Shown in pieces: positions 45,099 to 53,599 of a stretch of 64,000 bases of DNA. The position numbers and the translations under genes are program-made. The DNA comes from Roseibium porphyridii (GTDB lineage: Bacteria; Pseudomonadota; Alphaproteobacteria; Rhizobiales; Stappiaceae). The stretch lies in NCBI RefSeq assembly GCF_026191725.2, contig NZ_CP120863.1, positions 476,001-540,000 of the forward strand, read 5' to 3'. Numbering within the stretch: position 1 is the stretch's first letter; each line of letters starts with the position of its first letter. A model generated the notes under the pieces. It did not search any database and was not told the DNA's origin. It saw only the letters and a program-made list of their open reading frames with translations.

Positions 45099-45134
45099 AA
45101 ACGACTGCAGGAGCAACATCCAAGGGCATTCAAA

Positions 45135-45710
45135 ATGGTTGTTTTAAACAAGATCTATACAAAAACAGGTGACGACGGTACGACGGCTCTTGGGTCTGGC
45201 GAGCGCCGGCCGAAAAACGATCTGCGGATCGAGTCATACGGAACGGTAGATGAAACCAATGCTGTCGTTGGCCTGATCCGGCTGCATACCGGCGATGGTG
45301 CTTCAGAGGTCGATATCGTTCTTGGCCGTATCCAGAACGACCTGTTTGATTTGGGTGCGGATTTGGCTACTCCCGAAACCGATCAGGATCTTGGATATGA
45401 GCCTTTGCGGATCAGCGACGCGCAAGTGAAGGCCCTCGAGGACGCGATTGATGGGCTGAACAAAGACCTGTCTCCGCTCCGCTCTTTCGTGCTCCCTGGC
45501 GGAAGTTCGGCGTCGGCGCATCTTCATCTTGCCCGTACGGTTTCACGTCGCGCGGAACGTTTAATGGTCGAACTTTCAGGCGTGGAGAAGATCAACCCAG
45601 CGGCAGTCAGATACATGAACCGTCTTTCTGACTATTTTTTCGTGGCGTCGCGTTACCTGAACGACAAAGGAGAACAGGATGTTCTCTGGGTTCCGGGTCA
45701 AAACCGTTAA
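45135..45710 (+). CDS. Cob(I)yrinic acid a,c-diamide adenosyltransferase, PduO type
   Basis: A 191-residue trimeric ATP:cob(I)alamin adenosyltransferase forming adenosylcobalamin. The ATP-binding N terminus TKTGDDGTTALGSGERRPKND is followed by the conserved IESYGTVDETNA; the C-terminal RTVSRRAERLMVEL and YMNRLSDYFFVASR complete the pattern. It lies 36 nt after the HIG1-like gene and is followed by the rhomboid gene 35 nt later. Confidence 0.95.
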   Translation: MVVLNKIYTKTGDDGTTALGSGERRPKNDLRIESYGTVDETNAVVGLIRLHTGDGASEVDIVLGRIQNDLFDLGADLATPETDQDLGYEPLRISDAQVKALEDAIDGLNKDLSPLRSFVLPGGSSASAHLHLARTVSRRAERLMVELSGVEKINPAAVRYMNRLSDYFFVASRYLNDKGEQDVLWVPGQNR

Positions 45711-45745
45711 ACGACCAAGACGCACAGAACGAAAGGCATTGGGGC

Positions 45746-46438
45746 ATGTTCATTCCGGTCTACGATCACAACCGGCGGGTTCATGTTCCAATCCCTTACG
45801 TCAATCTCACGCTCATTGCTTTCAACGTTCTAATTTTTGTCTTTTTTCAAGGTGCCGGCGCCCAAGAAGCGGTTGCAGCCGCGTCTTATTCGCTCGGATT
45901 GATCCCGGTGGTGCTTTTCGACATCCGTGAACTTGCGCCGCAGCTGCAGCTGTTGCCGGAATGGACGTCTATTGTGACATACGCCTTCCTGCATGGTGGC
46001 TTTATGCACCTGATCGGAAACATGCTGTTTCTATGGGTATTCGGTGACAATGTCGAAGATGCCATGGGCCATTTTCGATACTTGCTGTTTTATCTGATCT
46101 GCGCAGCGTTTTCGGGTTTTCTCTATGCAGCGCTGGACGTTAACTCCGAGGTGCCACTTATCGGGGCGTCAGGTGCGGTGTCAGGAGTTGTGGCTGCCTA
46201 TCTGATGCTTCATCCAAGGGTCAAGGTGTGGGTGCTAGTGCTCGGCCGCATCCCCTTGCGACTGTCCGCAATGTGGTTGCTCGGAGCCTGGGTGCTTTAT
46301 CAGTTTTACAATGTGTTCGCAGCGGCCGAGAGCGAGGTTGCCTGGATTGCGCATGTCGGTGGCTTGATCGCCGGCGCCGTCCTCGTGCTGTTTTTCCGTC
46401 GCAAGGGGGTCAAGCTTTTTGACCAGGCCATGTCGTGA
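45746..46438 (+). CDS. Rhomboid family intramembrane serine protease
   Basis: A 230-residue membrane protease with at least six membrane segments. The catalytic dyad is S142 (GASGAVSG) and H203 (IAHVGGLIAG). The conserved HGGFMHLIGNMLFLWVFGDN lies at the first membrane helices. Substrates cannot be told, but a periplasm-facing protease next to a membrane anti-sigma-like protein is suggestive (see findings). It follows the adenosyltransferase gene closely and may be cotranscribed with it. Confidence 0.93.
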   Translation: MFIPVYDHNRRVHVPIPYVNLTLIAFNVLIFVFFQGAGAQEAVAAASYSLGLIPVVLFDIRELAPQLQLLPEWTSIVTYAFLHGGFMHLIGNMLFLWVFGDNVEDAMGHFRYLLFYLICAAFSGFLYAALDVNSEVPLIGASGAVSGVVAAYLMLHPRVKVWVLVLGRIPLRLSAMWLLGAWVLYQFYNVFAAAESEVAWIAHVGGLIAGAVLVLFFRRKGVKLFDQAMS

Positions 46439-46448
46439 AGTGATCGCT

Positions 46449-46832
46449 TTAGGTTGATTGCCAGACAGCGTCCGATGAACGGCAGGCAACGCCGTCACGA
46501 TCGATGGATTCTCCCGACGCCAGGCGGATACTTTCCTTGTACGAGCGGCAATAGGTTCCGTCGGTCGTCTTCCAGGTCTTCAACGGAGTTGCCGACCCGC
46601 GCGCACCGCTTTGCGGGTTTTGCCAGCTCTGTGATTTTCCAGACAGAGAGCTTTCCAGAACCACTTGCAGGTTCTGCTGAGCGAGGGATCGGTCAGACGA
46701 CTGCAGACCGATAGCTGATGTTGTCACGTCAGGAGTATTGGATACGGACCCAGAATTGCAGCCCGCTGCTGAAAGTAACAAGCAAAAAAAGACAGGCCCC
46801 TTCGTGTGGAGCCCCGCGTTCAAAATTTTCAA
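46449..46832 (-). CDS. Candidate lipoprotein with RT0821/17-kDa-antigen-like C-terminal domain
   Basis: A 127-residue exported protein. A hydrophobic N terminus (FFCLLLSAAGC25) ends in an imperfect lipobox, so it is probably a lipoprotein. The C-terminal domain (about 55–125) has TPLKTWKTTDGTYCRSY and DGVACRSSDAVW, with two cysteines C95 and C117. It resembles the CR-x-Y ... G-x-ACR-x-x-x-x-W pattern of RT0821/Lpp0805 surface antigens and also the C terminus of the nearby anti-sigma-like protein. It starts 21 nt after the low-complexity protein gene and forms its operon. Confidence 0.75.
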   Translation of the reverse strand: MKILNAGLHTKGPVFFCLLLSAAGCNSGSVSNTPDVTTSAIGLQSSDRSLAQQNLQVVLESSLSGKSQSWQNPQSGARGSATPLKTWKTTDGTYCRSYKESIRLASGESIDRDGVACRSSDAVWQST

Positions 46833-46853
46833 AGCCGATCCTGCCTCTTGGAT

Positions 46854-47321
46854 CTACTGCCAACCGTTTTGTATCGCTTCGCGCTCTTCCCGCTCCGACA
46901 GCGACCCACCGGACTGTTCGCTGTTGCCATTGAAACGTTCATCACGAAACACGCGATTAAGCAGACCTCCAGATCCTGGCTTTTGTGAGGCAGAGTTGCG
47001 GGAATCCGAATTCCCGCTATTGCCTGAGTTTCCGCCCCTATCGTCCGAGCGGTCGCTTCCGCCGCCACTGCCGCTGCTCTTACTACTGCCGCTATTGCCG
47101 CCGCCACCTTTGTCATCGCGATCACCACCACGATCACTCTTGTCGCTACGACTACCCTTGTCGTCACCTGACTTGGCGAAGGCGGCATTGGTATCTTTGA
47201 CGTCGAATAGAGGGTTGAAAAAGGCGACGGAGAAGACCAGTACCGAGGCCGCAATGCCTGGAAGCACGCGGAACATCGCAGAGAGGCGATCTGGCAATGT
47301 TTTCTGGCGGGTCTGGTTCAT
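46854..47321 (-). CDS. Secreted Ser/Gly/Asp-rich low-complexity protein
   Basis: A 155-residue protein. After a hydrophobic segment (about 21–37) the chain is dominated by Ser, Gly, Asp, Arg and Lys (DKGSRSDKSDRGGDRDDKGG and similar). It ends in a more ordered stretch, GGLLNRVFRDERFNG ... LSEREEREAIQNGW. It is probably exported and disordered. It is divergent from the sigma factor gene and preceded by the same TCACGTGTT element. A plus-strand frame of similar size overlaps it but has no recognisable features. Function is unknown. Confidence 0.65.
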   Translation of the reverse strand: MNQTRQKTLPDRLSAMFRVLPGIAASVLVFSVAFFNPLFDVKDTNAAFAKSGDDKGSRSDKSDRGGDRDDKGGGGNSGSSKSSGSGGGSDRSDDRGGNSGNSGNSDSRNSASQKPGSGGLLNRVFRDERFNGNSEQSGGSLSEREEREAIQNGWQ

Positions 47322-47390
47322 GAGTTCAGGTTTCTATGCGGTTCTCTTGCGCGGGCATTTTTGAGAGCGATTCCGCGCCTTTTGATCCAT

Positions 47391-47399
47391 AACACGTGA
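47391..47399 (-). promoter_or_regulatory. TCACGTGTT element for the minus-strand unit
   Basis: Read on the minus strand this is TCACGTGTTAT, in the direction of the low-complexity/lipoprotein operon, about 70 bp before its ATG. The same nine bases in the same orientation relative to transcription precede the sigma factor gene. Candidate recognition element. Confidence 0.45.
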
Positions 47400-47455
47400 G
47401 TGTTCTTCTTTCTTCCCGAAGAATGTCCAAAAAAAGTCGGGATCGAAAGTTTTCA

Positions 47456-47464
47456 TCACGTGTT
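47456..47464 (+). promoter_or_regulatory. TCACGTGTT element for the sigma-factor unit
   Basis: TCACGTGTTGT in the direction of the sigma factor gene, about 48 bp before ATG 47512. It mirrors the element at 47391–47399. Candidate autoregulatory sigma or regulator site. Confidence 0.45.
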
Positions 47465-47511
47465 GTAACCCCGAGAGCGGTTTTGCGGAGAACTTCTTGC
47501 CAGAAGACAAT

Positions 47512-48039
47512 ATGAAGACGGAGATGATCCGTCTGCTCCCCAAGCTGAGGAGTTTTGCATTGCGGCTGTGCCGGAACCCGGATCAGGCAGACGATCTGGT
47601 GCAGACAACGTGTGAGCGCGCAATACGGTCACTGGACCAGTTTGACCCTGCAACCCGCCTGGACAGTTGGATGTTCCGGATCCTGCAGAATCACTATTTC
47701 AACTCCGTGAGGGATTCTGCGAACCGGGCCAGGTTATTCGATCTGGCGATGCTTGACTTTGAAGAGAGCTACGACGGCGCGAAGGCGGCCGCCAGTAGCC
47801 TTGAATTGCAGAAGGTAAGGGACTTTATCGGCAGATTGGATGAAGACAATCGAGAAGTGCTTTTGAAGATCGCCGTTGAAGGCCAGAGTTACAAAGACGT
47901 TGCGGCAGAGCTTGGTGTTCCAATCGGGACGGTTACCAGCCGGCTTGCGCGAGCGAGATTGAAATTGCGAGAATGGCTGGAAACGGACGATACCGCTCCA
48001 GAAGTTCCCATACAAAGCATGCCAGGAGGTGTGTTGTGA
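47512..48039 (+). CDS. ECF-type RNA polymerase sigma factor
   Basis: A 175-residue ECF sigma factor. Region 2 holds LRSFALRLCRNPDQADDLVQTTCERA and the –10-recognition segment LDSWMFRILQNHYFNSVRD. Region 4 holds LDEDNREVLLKIAVEGQSYK and the helix-turn-helix ELGVPIGTVTSRLARARLKL. ATG 47512 is preceded by AGAAG; TTG 47497, with GGAG seven bases upstream, would add five residues. The stop overlaps the anti-sigma-like gene (GTGA), the usual arrangement for a sigma/anti-sigma pair. Confidence 0.92.
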   Translation: MKTEMIRLLPKLRSFALRLCRNPDQADDLVQTTCERAIRSLDQFDPATRLDSWMFRILQNHYFNSVRDSANRARLFDLAMLDFEESYDGAKAAASSLELQKVRDFIGRLDEDNREVLLKIAVEGQSYKDVAAELGVPIGTVTSRLARARLKLREWLETDDTAPEVPIQSMPGGVL

Positions 48040-48734
48040 CACTTGAAGAAAAGCGTGAGCAGATCGCCCTCGTTGAGAAAATTGGCAAGATCCTCGATCG
48101 AGAAATTGGCGACCAAGACCGAGCCGAATTGCTTTCCGATATTCGGCAGTCGCCCAAGGGCAACGAATTGCTTCGTCTGATGTCTCAAGACGATTTCGTG
48201 TTGCAAAGCGCAATGCCCGCGGCGATCCCGGATGAAAGCATGGACCGTTTTCAGGGCCTGATTGACCGGGAGTTTGAAAAGCGAGGTGTTGGCTCCACAC
48301 CGCGCAGGTTCCCTGCCTGGACGGGGTCGCTTGTCCAGGTTGCTGCGGCGCTGATACTCGTTGCCGGGACTTTCGCCTTCACGACTTTCTGGATGCAGTC
48401 CCGCATGGATGATGCCGTTTCGTCTCTCGCTGCGCATATGGAAACCGAACGGATGCTGCTTGCACAATCCGTTCAGGAGGCCCTGGAAACCAAGGTCAGC
48501 GGTGAACCGGTCTTTGTTGGACAGGAAGGCAATTGGAGTGAGGTTCTGACGCCGATCAAGACATATCGAAGCAAAAGTGGGCACTGGTGCCGGCAGTATA
48601 TTCGAGAAACAACCTTTGGCGGTCTCGACCTATCCATCCGTGGAACCGCGTGCCGGGATGTGAATGGAACCTGGACAACGGTATTTGCCGAGCCGATTTC
48701 AGATAATTTTTCACCGAGTTCTTCAGGGATCTGA
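48036..48734 (+). CDS. Membrane anti-sigma-like protein with periplasmic RT0821-like domain
   Basis: A 232-residue protein. The cytoplasmic N-terminal part (1–95) has the acidic helical character of anti-sigma domains but no classical zinc motif. One membrane helix follows (about 97–119). The periplasmic C terminus (about 145–217) has TPIKTYRSKSGHWCRQY and RGTACRDVNGTW, with cysteines C185 and C206. GTG 48036 overlaps the sigma factor stop and has GGAGGT upstream. Function as anti-sigma is inferred from coupling and topology. Confidence 0.8.
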   Translation: MTLEEKREQIALVEKIGKILDREIGDQDRAELLSDIRQSPKGNELLRLMSQDDFVLQSAMPAAIPDESMDRFQGLIDREFEKRGVGSTPRRFPAWTGSLVQVAAALILVAGTFAFTTFWMQSRMDDAVSSLAAHMETERMLLAQSVQEALETKVSGEPVFVGQEGNWSEVLTPIKTYRSKSGHWCRQYIRETTFGGLDLSIRGTACRDVNGTWTTVFAEPISDNFSPSSSGI

Positions 48735-49073
48735 TTTTCTGAACGAAAATCCAAAACTGCCGACGAGCGGCAACCGTGTTTCAATCGTCACCAACAACGT
48801 GTTCGCCAGGTGATGTTTGGTGTTTATGGTAGGGTTTCCCTACCGTTTCGCACCGCCGAACTATCATCTTTGCGACGCGTGTTTTTCTATGCCCGGCAAT
48901 TTCCCCTTTTAGACCAAATAGCGCAATTGACAGCTGCCTCGCTGGTCAGTACCGTCCCCCGCCATGCGCCACGATTGGCTTGTTTCCGCCGTTTGTGACC
49001 TAGCGTCACCGGAGTGGACGAGCCTGCAAAATGCGGTGCGGTGAAAGCCGGCCCAGCAAGAGGTTGAGACCAA
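48735..49073. other. Gap between the anti-sigma-like gene and etfB
   Basis: This 339-bp gap has no gene I can support. It holds a perfect stem GGTAGGG–TTT–CCCTACC (48828–48844) without a T-run. The promoter of etfBA should lie here but was not assigned. Confidence 0.4.
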
Positions 49074-49823
49074 ATGAAAATCCTCGTACCCGTTAAGCGG
49101 GTCATCGACTACAACGTTAAAGTCCGCGTCAAGCCGGATGGTTCGGGCGTCGATCTTGCAAACGTCAAGATGTCCATGAACCCGTTTGACGAAATATCTG
49201 TCGAAGAGGCTCTTCGTCTGAAGGAAGCCGGAAAGGCCAGCGAAGTTGTTGTCGTTTCAGTCGGGCCACAGCAAGCAACCGAAACCTTGCGTACCGGCCT
49301 GGCGATGGGTGCAGACCGGGGAATTCTGGTCAAGACCGACGAGACGACCGAGCCGCTGGCAGTTGCCAAAATTCTCAAGGGTATTGTTGAAGCCGAAGAC
49401 CCTGGGCTTGTGATCCTCGGCAAACAGGCCATTGACGACGATTGCAATCAGACCGGCCAGATGCTCGCAGCACTTCTGGGCTGGAGCCAGGGCACTTTTG
49501 CCTCTGAGCTTGATCTCGGCGATGGCACGGTTGACGTAACCCGTGAAGTCGACGGGGGTCTGCAGACCGTCAAGTTGAAGTTGCCGGCTATCGTGACAAC
49601 CGATCTGCGTTTGAACGAGCCACGCTATGCGTCGCTGCCGAACATCATGAAGGCAAAGAAAAAGCCGATCGATGAAAAGTCACCCGATGACTACGGCGTT
49701 GACGTAACGCCGCGCCTGAGCGTGGTTTCAACTACGGAACCCGACGCCCGTGAAGCTGGCATCAAGGTCGGTTCCATTGGCGAGCTCGTCGAAAAACTCA
49801 AGAATGAAGCTGGTGTCCTTTAA
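49074..49823 (+). CDS. etfB: Electron transfer flavoprotein beta subunit
   Basis: A 249-residue subunit of the ETF heterodimer that carries electrons from acyl-CoA dehydrogenases to ETF:ubiquinone oxidoreductase. It begins [20 protein letters not shown] and contains [20 protein letters not shown] and the AMP-binding [20 protein letters not shown]. etfA follows 24 nt later with a GGAGG site. Confidence 0.97.
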   Translation: MKILVPVKRVIDYNVKVRVKPDGSGVDLANVKMSMNPFDEISVEEALRLKEAGKASEVVVVSVGPQQATETLRTGLAMGADRGILVKTDETTEPLAVAKILKGIVEAEDPGLVILGKQAIDDDCNQTGQMLAALLGWSQGTFASELDLGDGTVDVTREVDGGLQTVKLKLPAIVTTDLRLNEPRYASLPNIMKAKKKPIDEKSPDDYGVDVTPRLSVVSTTEPDAREAGIKVGSIGELVEKLKNEAGVL

Positions 49824-49847
49824 GGCCCGTCACAGGAGGAAAGAACA

Positions 49848-50780
49848 ATGACAACACTTCTTGTGGCAGAACATGCCGGTGGTGCCTTGAATGATGCAAC
49901 CGCAAAGGCCCTTACAGCCGCCGTTGCCCTTGGTGCAGATGTACACATTCTGGTTGCCGGCAAGGGCGTTCAGTCCGTGGCAGAGGAAGCGGCCAAACTG
50001 ACCGGCGCTGCAAAGGTACTGGTTGCAGAGAGTGATGCGCTCGAGCACCAGCTGGCTGAACCGACCGCGGACCTGATCGTTGGTCTTGCGAGTGATTATG
50101 ATGCCATCGTTGCACCGGCGACTGCCAACGGCAAAAACACATTGCCGCGTGTCGCCGCCCTTCTGGACGTGATGCAGATTTCAGATATCACCGCGGTTGT
50201 CGATGCAGAGACTTTCGAGCGTCCGATTTATGCAGGCAATGCCATTCAGACGGTCAAGTCAGGTGACCCCAAAAAGGTAATCACCGTCAGAACATCGACT
50301 TTTGCCGCGGCTGAAGCGGGTGGTTCGGCAGCGATTGAAACCGTCGCCGGCGCTGACGGTTCGGGACTTTCGGAATTTATCGGGGAAGAGCTTTCCAAAT
50401 CCGATCGTCCAGAACTGACTTCTGCCAAAATCATCATTTCCGGCGGCCGTGCCCTCGGATCTGAGGAAAAATTCCAGGAAGTCATCATGCCGGTTGCCGA
50501 TGCGCTTGGTGCAGCGGTTGGAGCGTCGCGCGCCGCAGTCGATGCGGGTTATGCCCCGAACGACTGGCAGGTTGGCCAGACCGGTAAGGTCGTCGCTCCG
50601 GACCTCTATATTGCCTGCGGAATTTCCGGTGCCATCCAACACCTTGCAGGCATGAAGGACTCCAAGGTGATCGTAGCAATCAACAAGGATGAAGAGGCTC
50701 CGATATTCCAGGTTGCCGACTATGGCCTGGTTGCCGATCTGTTCGATGTGCTGCCTGAACTTGAGGCTGCCGTTAAGTAA
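49848..50780 (+). CDS. etfA: Electron transfer flavoprotein alpha subunit
   Basis: A 310-residue FAD-binding ETF subunit. The N-terminal domain pairs with EtfB. The C-terminal FAD domain contains [40 protein letters not shown] and [20 protein letters not shown]. It is followed by a long stem-loop, then 3-hydroxybutyryl-CoA dehydrogenase. Confidence 0.97.
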   Translation: MTTLLVAEHAGGALNDATAKALTAAVALGADVHILVAGKGVQSVAEEAAKLTGAAKVLVAESDALEHQLAEPTADLIVGLASDYDAIVAPATANGKNTLPRVAALLDVMQISDITAVVDAETFERPIYAGNAIQTVKSGDPKKVITVRTSTFAAAEAGGSAAIETVAGADGSGLSEFIGEELSKSDRPELTSAKIIISGGRALGSEEKFQEVIMPVADALGAAVGASRAAVDAGYAPNDWQVGQTGKVVAPDLYIACGISGAIQHLAGMKDSKVIVAINKDEEAPIFQVADYGLVADLFDVLPELEAAVK

Positions 50781-50803
50781 GACCTGCGGCAAATTGAACA
50801 CGG

Positions 50804-50837
50804 ACCCCGGGGCGAATGAAGGTTTTCGCTCCGGGGT
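50804..50837 (+). terminator. Long stem-loop after etfA
   Basis: A 13-bp stem (ACCCCGGGGCGAA with TTCGCTCCGGGGT, one G·T pair) and an eight-nucleotide loop, followed by only a weak TCTT run. It may be a terminator or an mRNA-stabilising element between etfA and hbd. Confidence 0.6.
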
Positions 50838-50919
50838 TCTTGCTGTTCGGCGCAAGACTTGCCAAAAATAGCCGCAACCCGGCCTTTGAAGGCATGCACT
50901 TAACGATCGGATTTTCAGG

Positions 50920-51801
50920 ATGGTAGTCGAGATTAAGAAAGTCGGCGTGATCGGCTCAGGTCAGATGGGCAGCGGCATTGCGCATGTCTGCTCACTTGCA
51001 GGCTTTGACGTCGGTTTGAGCGACATTTCCATGGAGCGGATCGAGTCCGGACTGGCATCGATCAACGGCAATCTGGCGCGTCAGGTTTCCAAGTCCCTGA
51101 TTACCGAAGAAGAGCGCAACGCCGCACTCAACCGGATCAAGGCGGTAGAAGACCTCGATCTTCTTGCTGATGCGGATCTGGTGATCGAATCTGCGGTTGA
51201 AAACGAGCAGATCAAACGGAAAATCTTTTCCCAGCTCTGCCCAATCCTGAAACCAGAAGCCATTCTGGCAACCAATACATCGTCTATTTCCATTACCCGT
51301 CTTGCGGCAACGACAGATCGCCCGGAGCGCTTTATCGGGATTCATTTCATGAATCCGGTTCCACTGATGGAGTTGGTGGAGCTGGTTCGCGGTATCGCTA
51401 CCGAAGACGAGACCTTTGAAGCGTCAAAAGCCTTTTGTGTTCGACTGGGCAAACAGATTGCGGTCGCCGAGGATTTTCCTGCCTTCATGGTCAACCGCAT
51501 TTTGCTGCCGATGATCAACGAAGCGATCTACACACTCTATGAAGGTGTCGGATCGGTCGAATCGATCGACAAGGCCATGCGCCTGGGTGCCAATCACCCG
51601 ATGGGACCGTTGCAGTTGGCGGATTTCATTGGCCTCGACACCTGTCTCTCCATCATGCAGGTGCTTTATGAAGGCCTCGCCGACACCAAATACCGGCCTT
51701 GTCCGCTCTTGGTGAAATATGTCGAGGCGGGTTGGCTGGGACGCAAGACCCAGCGCGGTTTTTATGACTACCGCGGCGAGATACCTGTGCCGACCCGCTA
51801 A
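50920..51801 (+). CDS. 3-hydroxybutyryl-CoA dehydrogenase
   Basis: A 293-residue NAD(P)-dependent dehydrogenase interconverting acetoacetyl-CoA and 3-hydroxybutyryl-CoA. The Rossmann motif GSGQMGSGIAHVCSLAGFDV is near the N terminus. The catalytic region HFMNPVPLMELVELVRG and the dimer segment NRILLPMINEAIYTLYEGVG are clear. Likely used in butanoate or polyhydroxybutyrate metabolism, with ETF upstream. The next gene begins nine nucleotides after its stop. Confidence 0.95.
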   Translation: MVVEIKKVGVIGSGQMGSGIAHVCSLAGFDVGLSDISMERIESGLASINGNLARQVSKSLITEEERNAALNRIKAVEDLDLLADADLVIESAVENEQIKRKIFSQLCPILKPEAILATNTSSISITRLAATTDRPERFIGIHFMNPVPLMELVELVRGIATEDETFEASKAFCVRLGKQIAVAEDFPAFMVNRILLPMINEAIYTLYEGVGSVESIDKAMRLGANHPMGPLQLADFIGLDTCLSIMQVLYEGLADTKYRPCPLLVKYVEAGWLGRKTQRGFYDYRGEIPVPTR

Positions 51802-51810
51802 GCGGCTCTG

Positions 51811-53313
51811 ATGAACCTTGCCCGTTATTGCCTGACCAATGCCGAGCCGGCGCCGGACAAGACGGCGCTGGAAATTGTGGGTGCCGGTGGCGGCCTCGAG
51901 GAGGCTTGGACATATGGAAAGCTCACTTCAAGTGTGCTTTCCGTGGCTGCCGGGTTGAAAAACACCGGTTTGAAAGCTGGAGACCGAGTCCTGCTTCGAA
52001 TTGGGCACTCGGTCGATTTTCCGCTGGTTTTCTTCGGAGCAATCGCAGGCGGTTTTGTTCCGGTTCCAACCTCGGCACAGCTCGCGGCCCGTGAAACGTC
52101 TTCCATTTTGTCCGATAGCGGTGCGCGCCTGCTGGTGCACGACGGCAAGACTGAAATTCCGGACAATGTCGCGGTTCTTTCGCTTGGGCCTCAAGGAATT
52201 GACTTTCTGAAACAATATGCGCCGGGAACATTTGCGGAAACGGCTGCCGACGATCCGGCATTTCTGATCTACACATCAGGAACCAGTGGGATGCCGAAAG
52301 GCGTGCTGCATGCTCAAAGAGCCGCTTTTGCTCGGCGGCCAATGTATCAGGGATGGTACGGAATATCGTCTTCGGACAGGCTTTTGCATGCCGGTGCCTT
52401 CAATTGGACCTATACGCTGGGCGCAGGATTGATGGATCCTTGGGCAAACGGGGCGACCAGTATTGTTTACGATGGCCCACGTGATCCAGACATTTGGCCC
52501 GGCGTTATCGAAGGTAGCGACGCATCATTGTTTGCTGCGGTGCCAAGTCTTTATCGGCGCATTCTGAAATACGGCAAGATCACAAGTGACTCGTTTCCCA
52601 GTCTACGGCATGGGCTAACGGCCGGAGAGGCACTGCCAGCACGTCTTTATAACGACTGGAAAGTCAGCACTGGTCGCGAGCTTTATGAAGCTCTCGGGAT
52701 GAGCGAGATTTCGACCTATCTCTCAAACGGACCGACGGTGCCGGTTAGACCCGGCTCGCCGGGTAAGCCTCAAGAAGGGCGCAAAGTGTCGATCCTGAGC
52801 GAGACATCGAACGCGTCGCTCTTTGCCGAAGCGAATGAACCGGGCTTGCTCGCAATTCATTCTTCAGAACCAGGTTTGATGCTTGGTTACTGGAATGCGC
52901 CTGAAGAAACCGAAGCTGCATTCCGCGGCGAATGGTTCCTGACAGGTGATAGGGCTCGCAGGGACGAAGACGGTTATTTCTGGTACGAGGGCCGAGCAGA
53001 CGACTTGATGAATGCGTTCGGCTACAGAGTCGCGCCGGAGGAAGTCGAGCGGGTCCTGGCAACTGACCCTCAGGTCTCGGAAGTCGCTGTTACGGCTGTG
53101 TCTGTCCGGGATGGCGTCAGCTTGATCACGGCCTTTGTTGTGCCGCGTGATGCTGACACTTTTGATTTGGAGCGCCTTGCTTCGCGTGCAACCAAGGATC
53201 TTGCAGACTACAAGCAGCCCAAGTCTTATCGGCTCGTTGAACAACTGCCGCGTACGGCGTCCGGGAAGATACGCCGGCAAGCCCTGATCAGCATGAAACC
53301 GTCCAGTTCCTAA
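51811..53313 (+). CDS. AMP-dependent acyl-CoA synthetase (ANL family)
   Basis: A 500-residue adenylate-forming enzyme. The phosphate loop FLIYTSGTSGMPKGVLH is at about 149–165. Later marks are YEALGMSEISTYLSNG, WFLTGDRARRDEDGYFWYEG and the C-terminal catalytic lysine region PRTASGKIRRQAL. The closest general type is benzoate/medium-chain acyl-CoA ligases; the acid substrate cannot be fixed. It is nine nucleotides after 3-hydroxybutyryl-CoA dehydrogenase and very probably cotranscribed. Confidence 0.9.
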   Translation: MNLARYCLTNAEPAPDKTALEIVGAGGGLEEAWTYGKLTSSVLSVAAGLKNTGLKAGDRVLLRIGHSVDFPLVFFGAIAGGFVPVPTSAQLAARETSSILSDSGARLLVHDGKTEIPDNVAVLSLGPQGIDFLKQYAPGTFAETAADDPAFLIYTSGTSGMPKGVLHAQRAAFARRPMYQGWYGISSSDRLLHAGAFNWTYTLGAGLMDPWANGATSIVYDGPRDPDIWPGVIEGSDASLFAAVPSLYRRILKYGKITSDSFPSLRHGLTAGEALPARLYNDWKVSTGRELYEALGMSEISTYLSNGPTVPVRPGSPGKPQEGRKVSILSETSNASLFAEANEPGLLAIHSSEPGLMLGYWNAPEETEAAFRGEWFLTGDRARRDEDGYFWYEGRADDLMNAFGYRVAPEEVERVLATDPQVSEVAVTAVSVRDGVSLITAFVVPRDADTFDLERLASRATKDLADYKQPKSYRLVEQLPRTASGKIRRQALISMKPSSS

Positions 53314-53340
53314 ATCTTGAGTGTTTTAAGTAAGGCTTTG

Positions 53341-53355
53341 TTAACGCTTGTTTAA
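53341..53355. promoter_or_regulatory. Perfect CtrA-type box
   Basis: TTAA–CGCTTGT–TTAA matches the TTAA-N7-TTAA CtrA consensus exactly and lies 41 bp before the first small YjfB-like gene, in good promoter position. CtrA commonly controls motility genes in alphaproteobacteria. Confidence 0.6.
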
Positions 53356-53395
53356 GGGCGGTTTGCTAGTGTGCTCGTCGTTCTAGGAGTGAATG

Positions 53396-53599
53396 ATGGA
53401 CAGCGTTGGTATCGCCAGCACATTTGTTGCTCAAAGTCAGGCACAGACATCTCAGGCGCTACAGTCGGAGATGCTGAAAATGTCGGTGCAGCAGGATGCC
53501 AATCTGGTTGCCTTGCTGCAAGAAGGTGCCGAGAATCTGCAATCAGCTCAGGCGGCACCCGCACCAGGACTTGGAAGCCAGGTCGACGTCACGGTCTGA
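53396..53599 (+). CDS. YjfB-like small protein (putative motility protein)
   Basis: A 67-residue protein that resembles the YjfB putative motility family: an N-terminal Ala/Ser/Gln segment (IASTFVAQSQAQTSQALQSE), a helical middle (MLKMSVQQDANLVALLQEG), and a short C-terminal tail PGLGSQVDVTV. ATG 53396, seven bases after GGAG, was chosen; ATG 53393 would add one residue. No signal peptide or membrane segment is visible. It is preceded by a perfect CtrA box, and its C terminus is shared with the next two genes. The molecular role is unknown. Confidence 0.72.
   Translation: MDSVGIASTFVAQSQAQTSQALQSEMLKMSVQQDANLVALLQEGAENLQSAQAAPAPGLGSQVDVTV

Noticed and set aside
46738..47364. Plus-strand frame of 208 codons rich in Pro, Leu and Ser
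   Set aside because: It covers two minus-strand genes that have signal sequences, and its composition is the antisense of Ser/Gly/Asp codons. Codon-level conservation would settle it.
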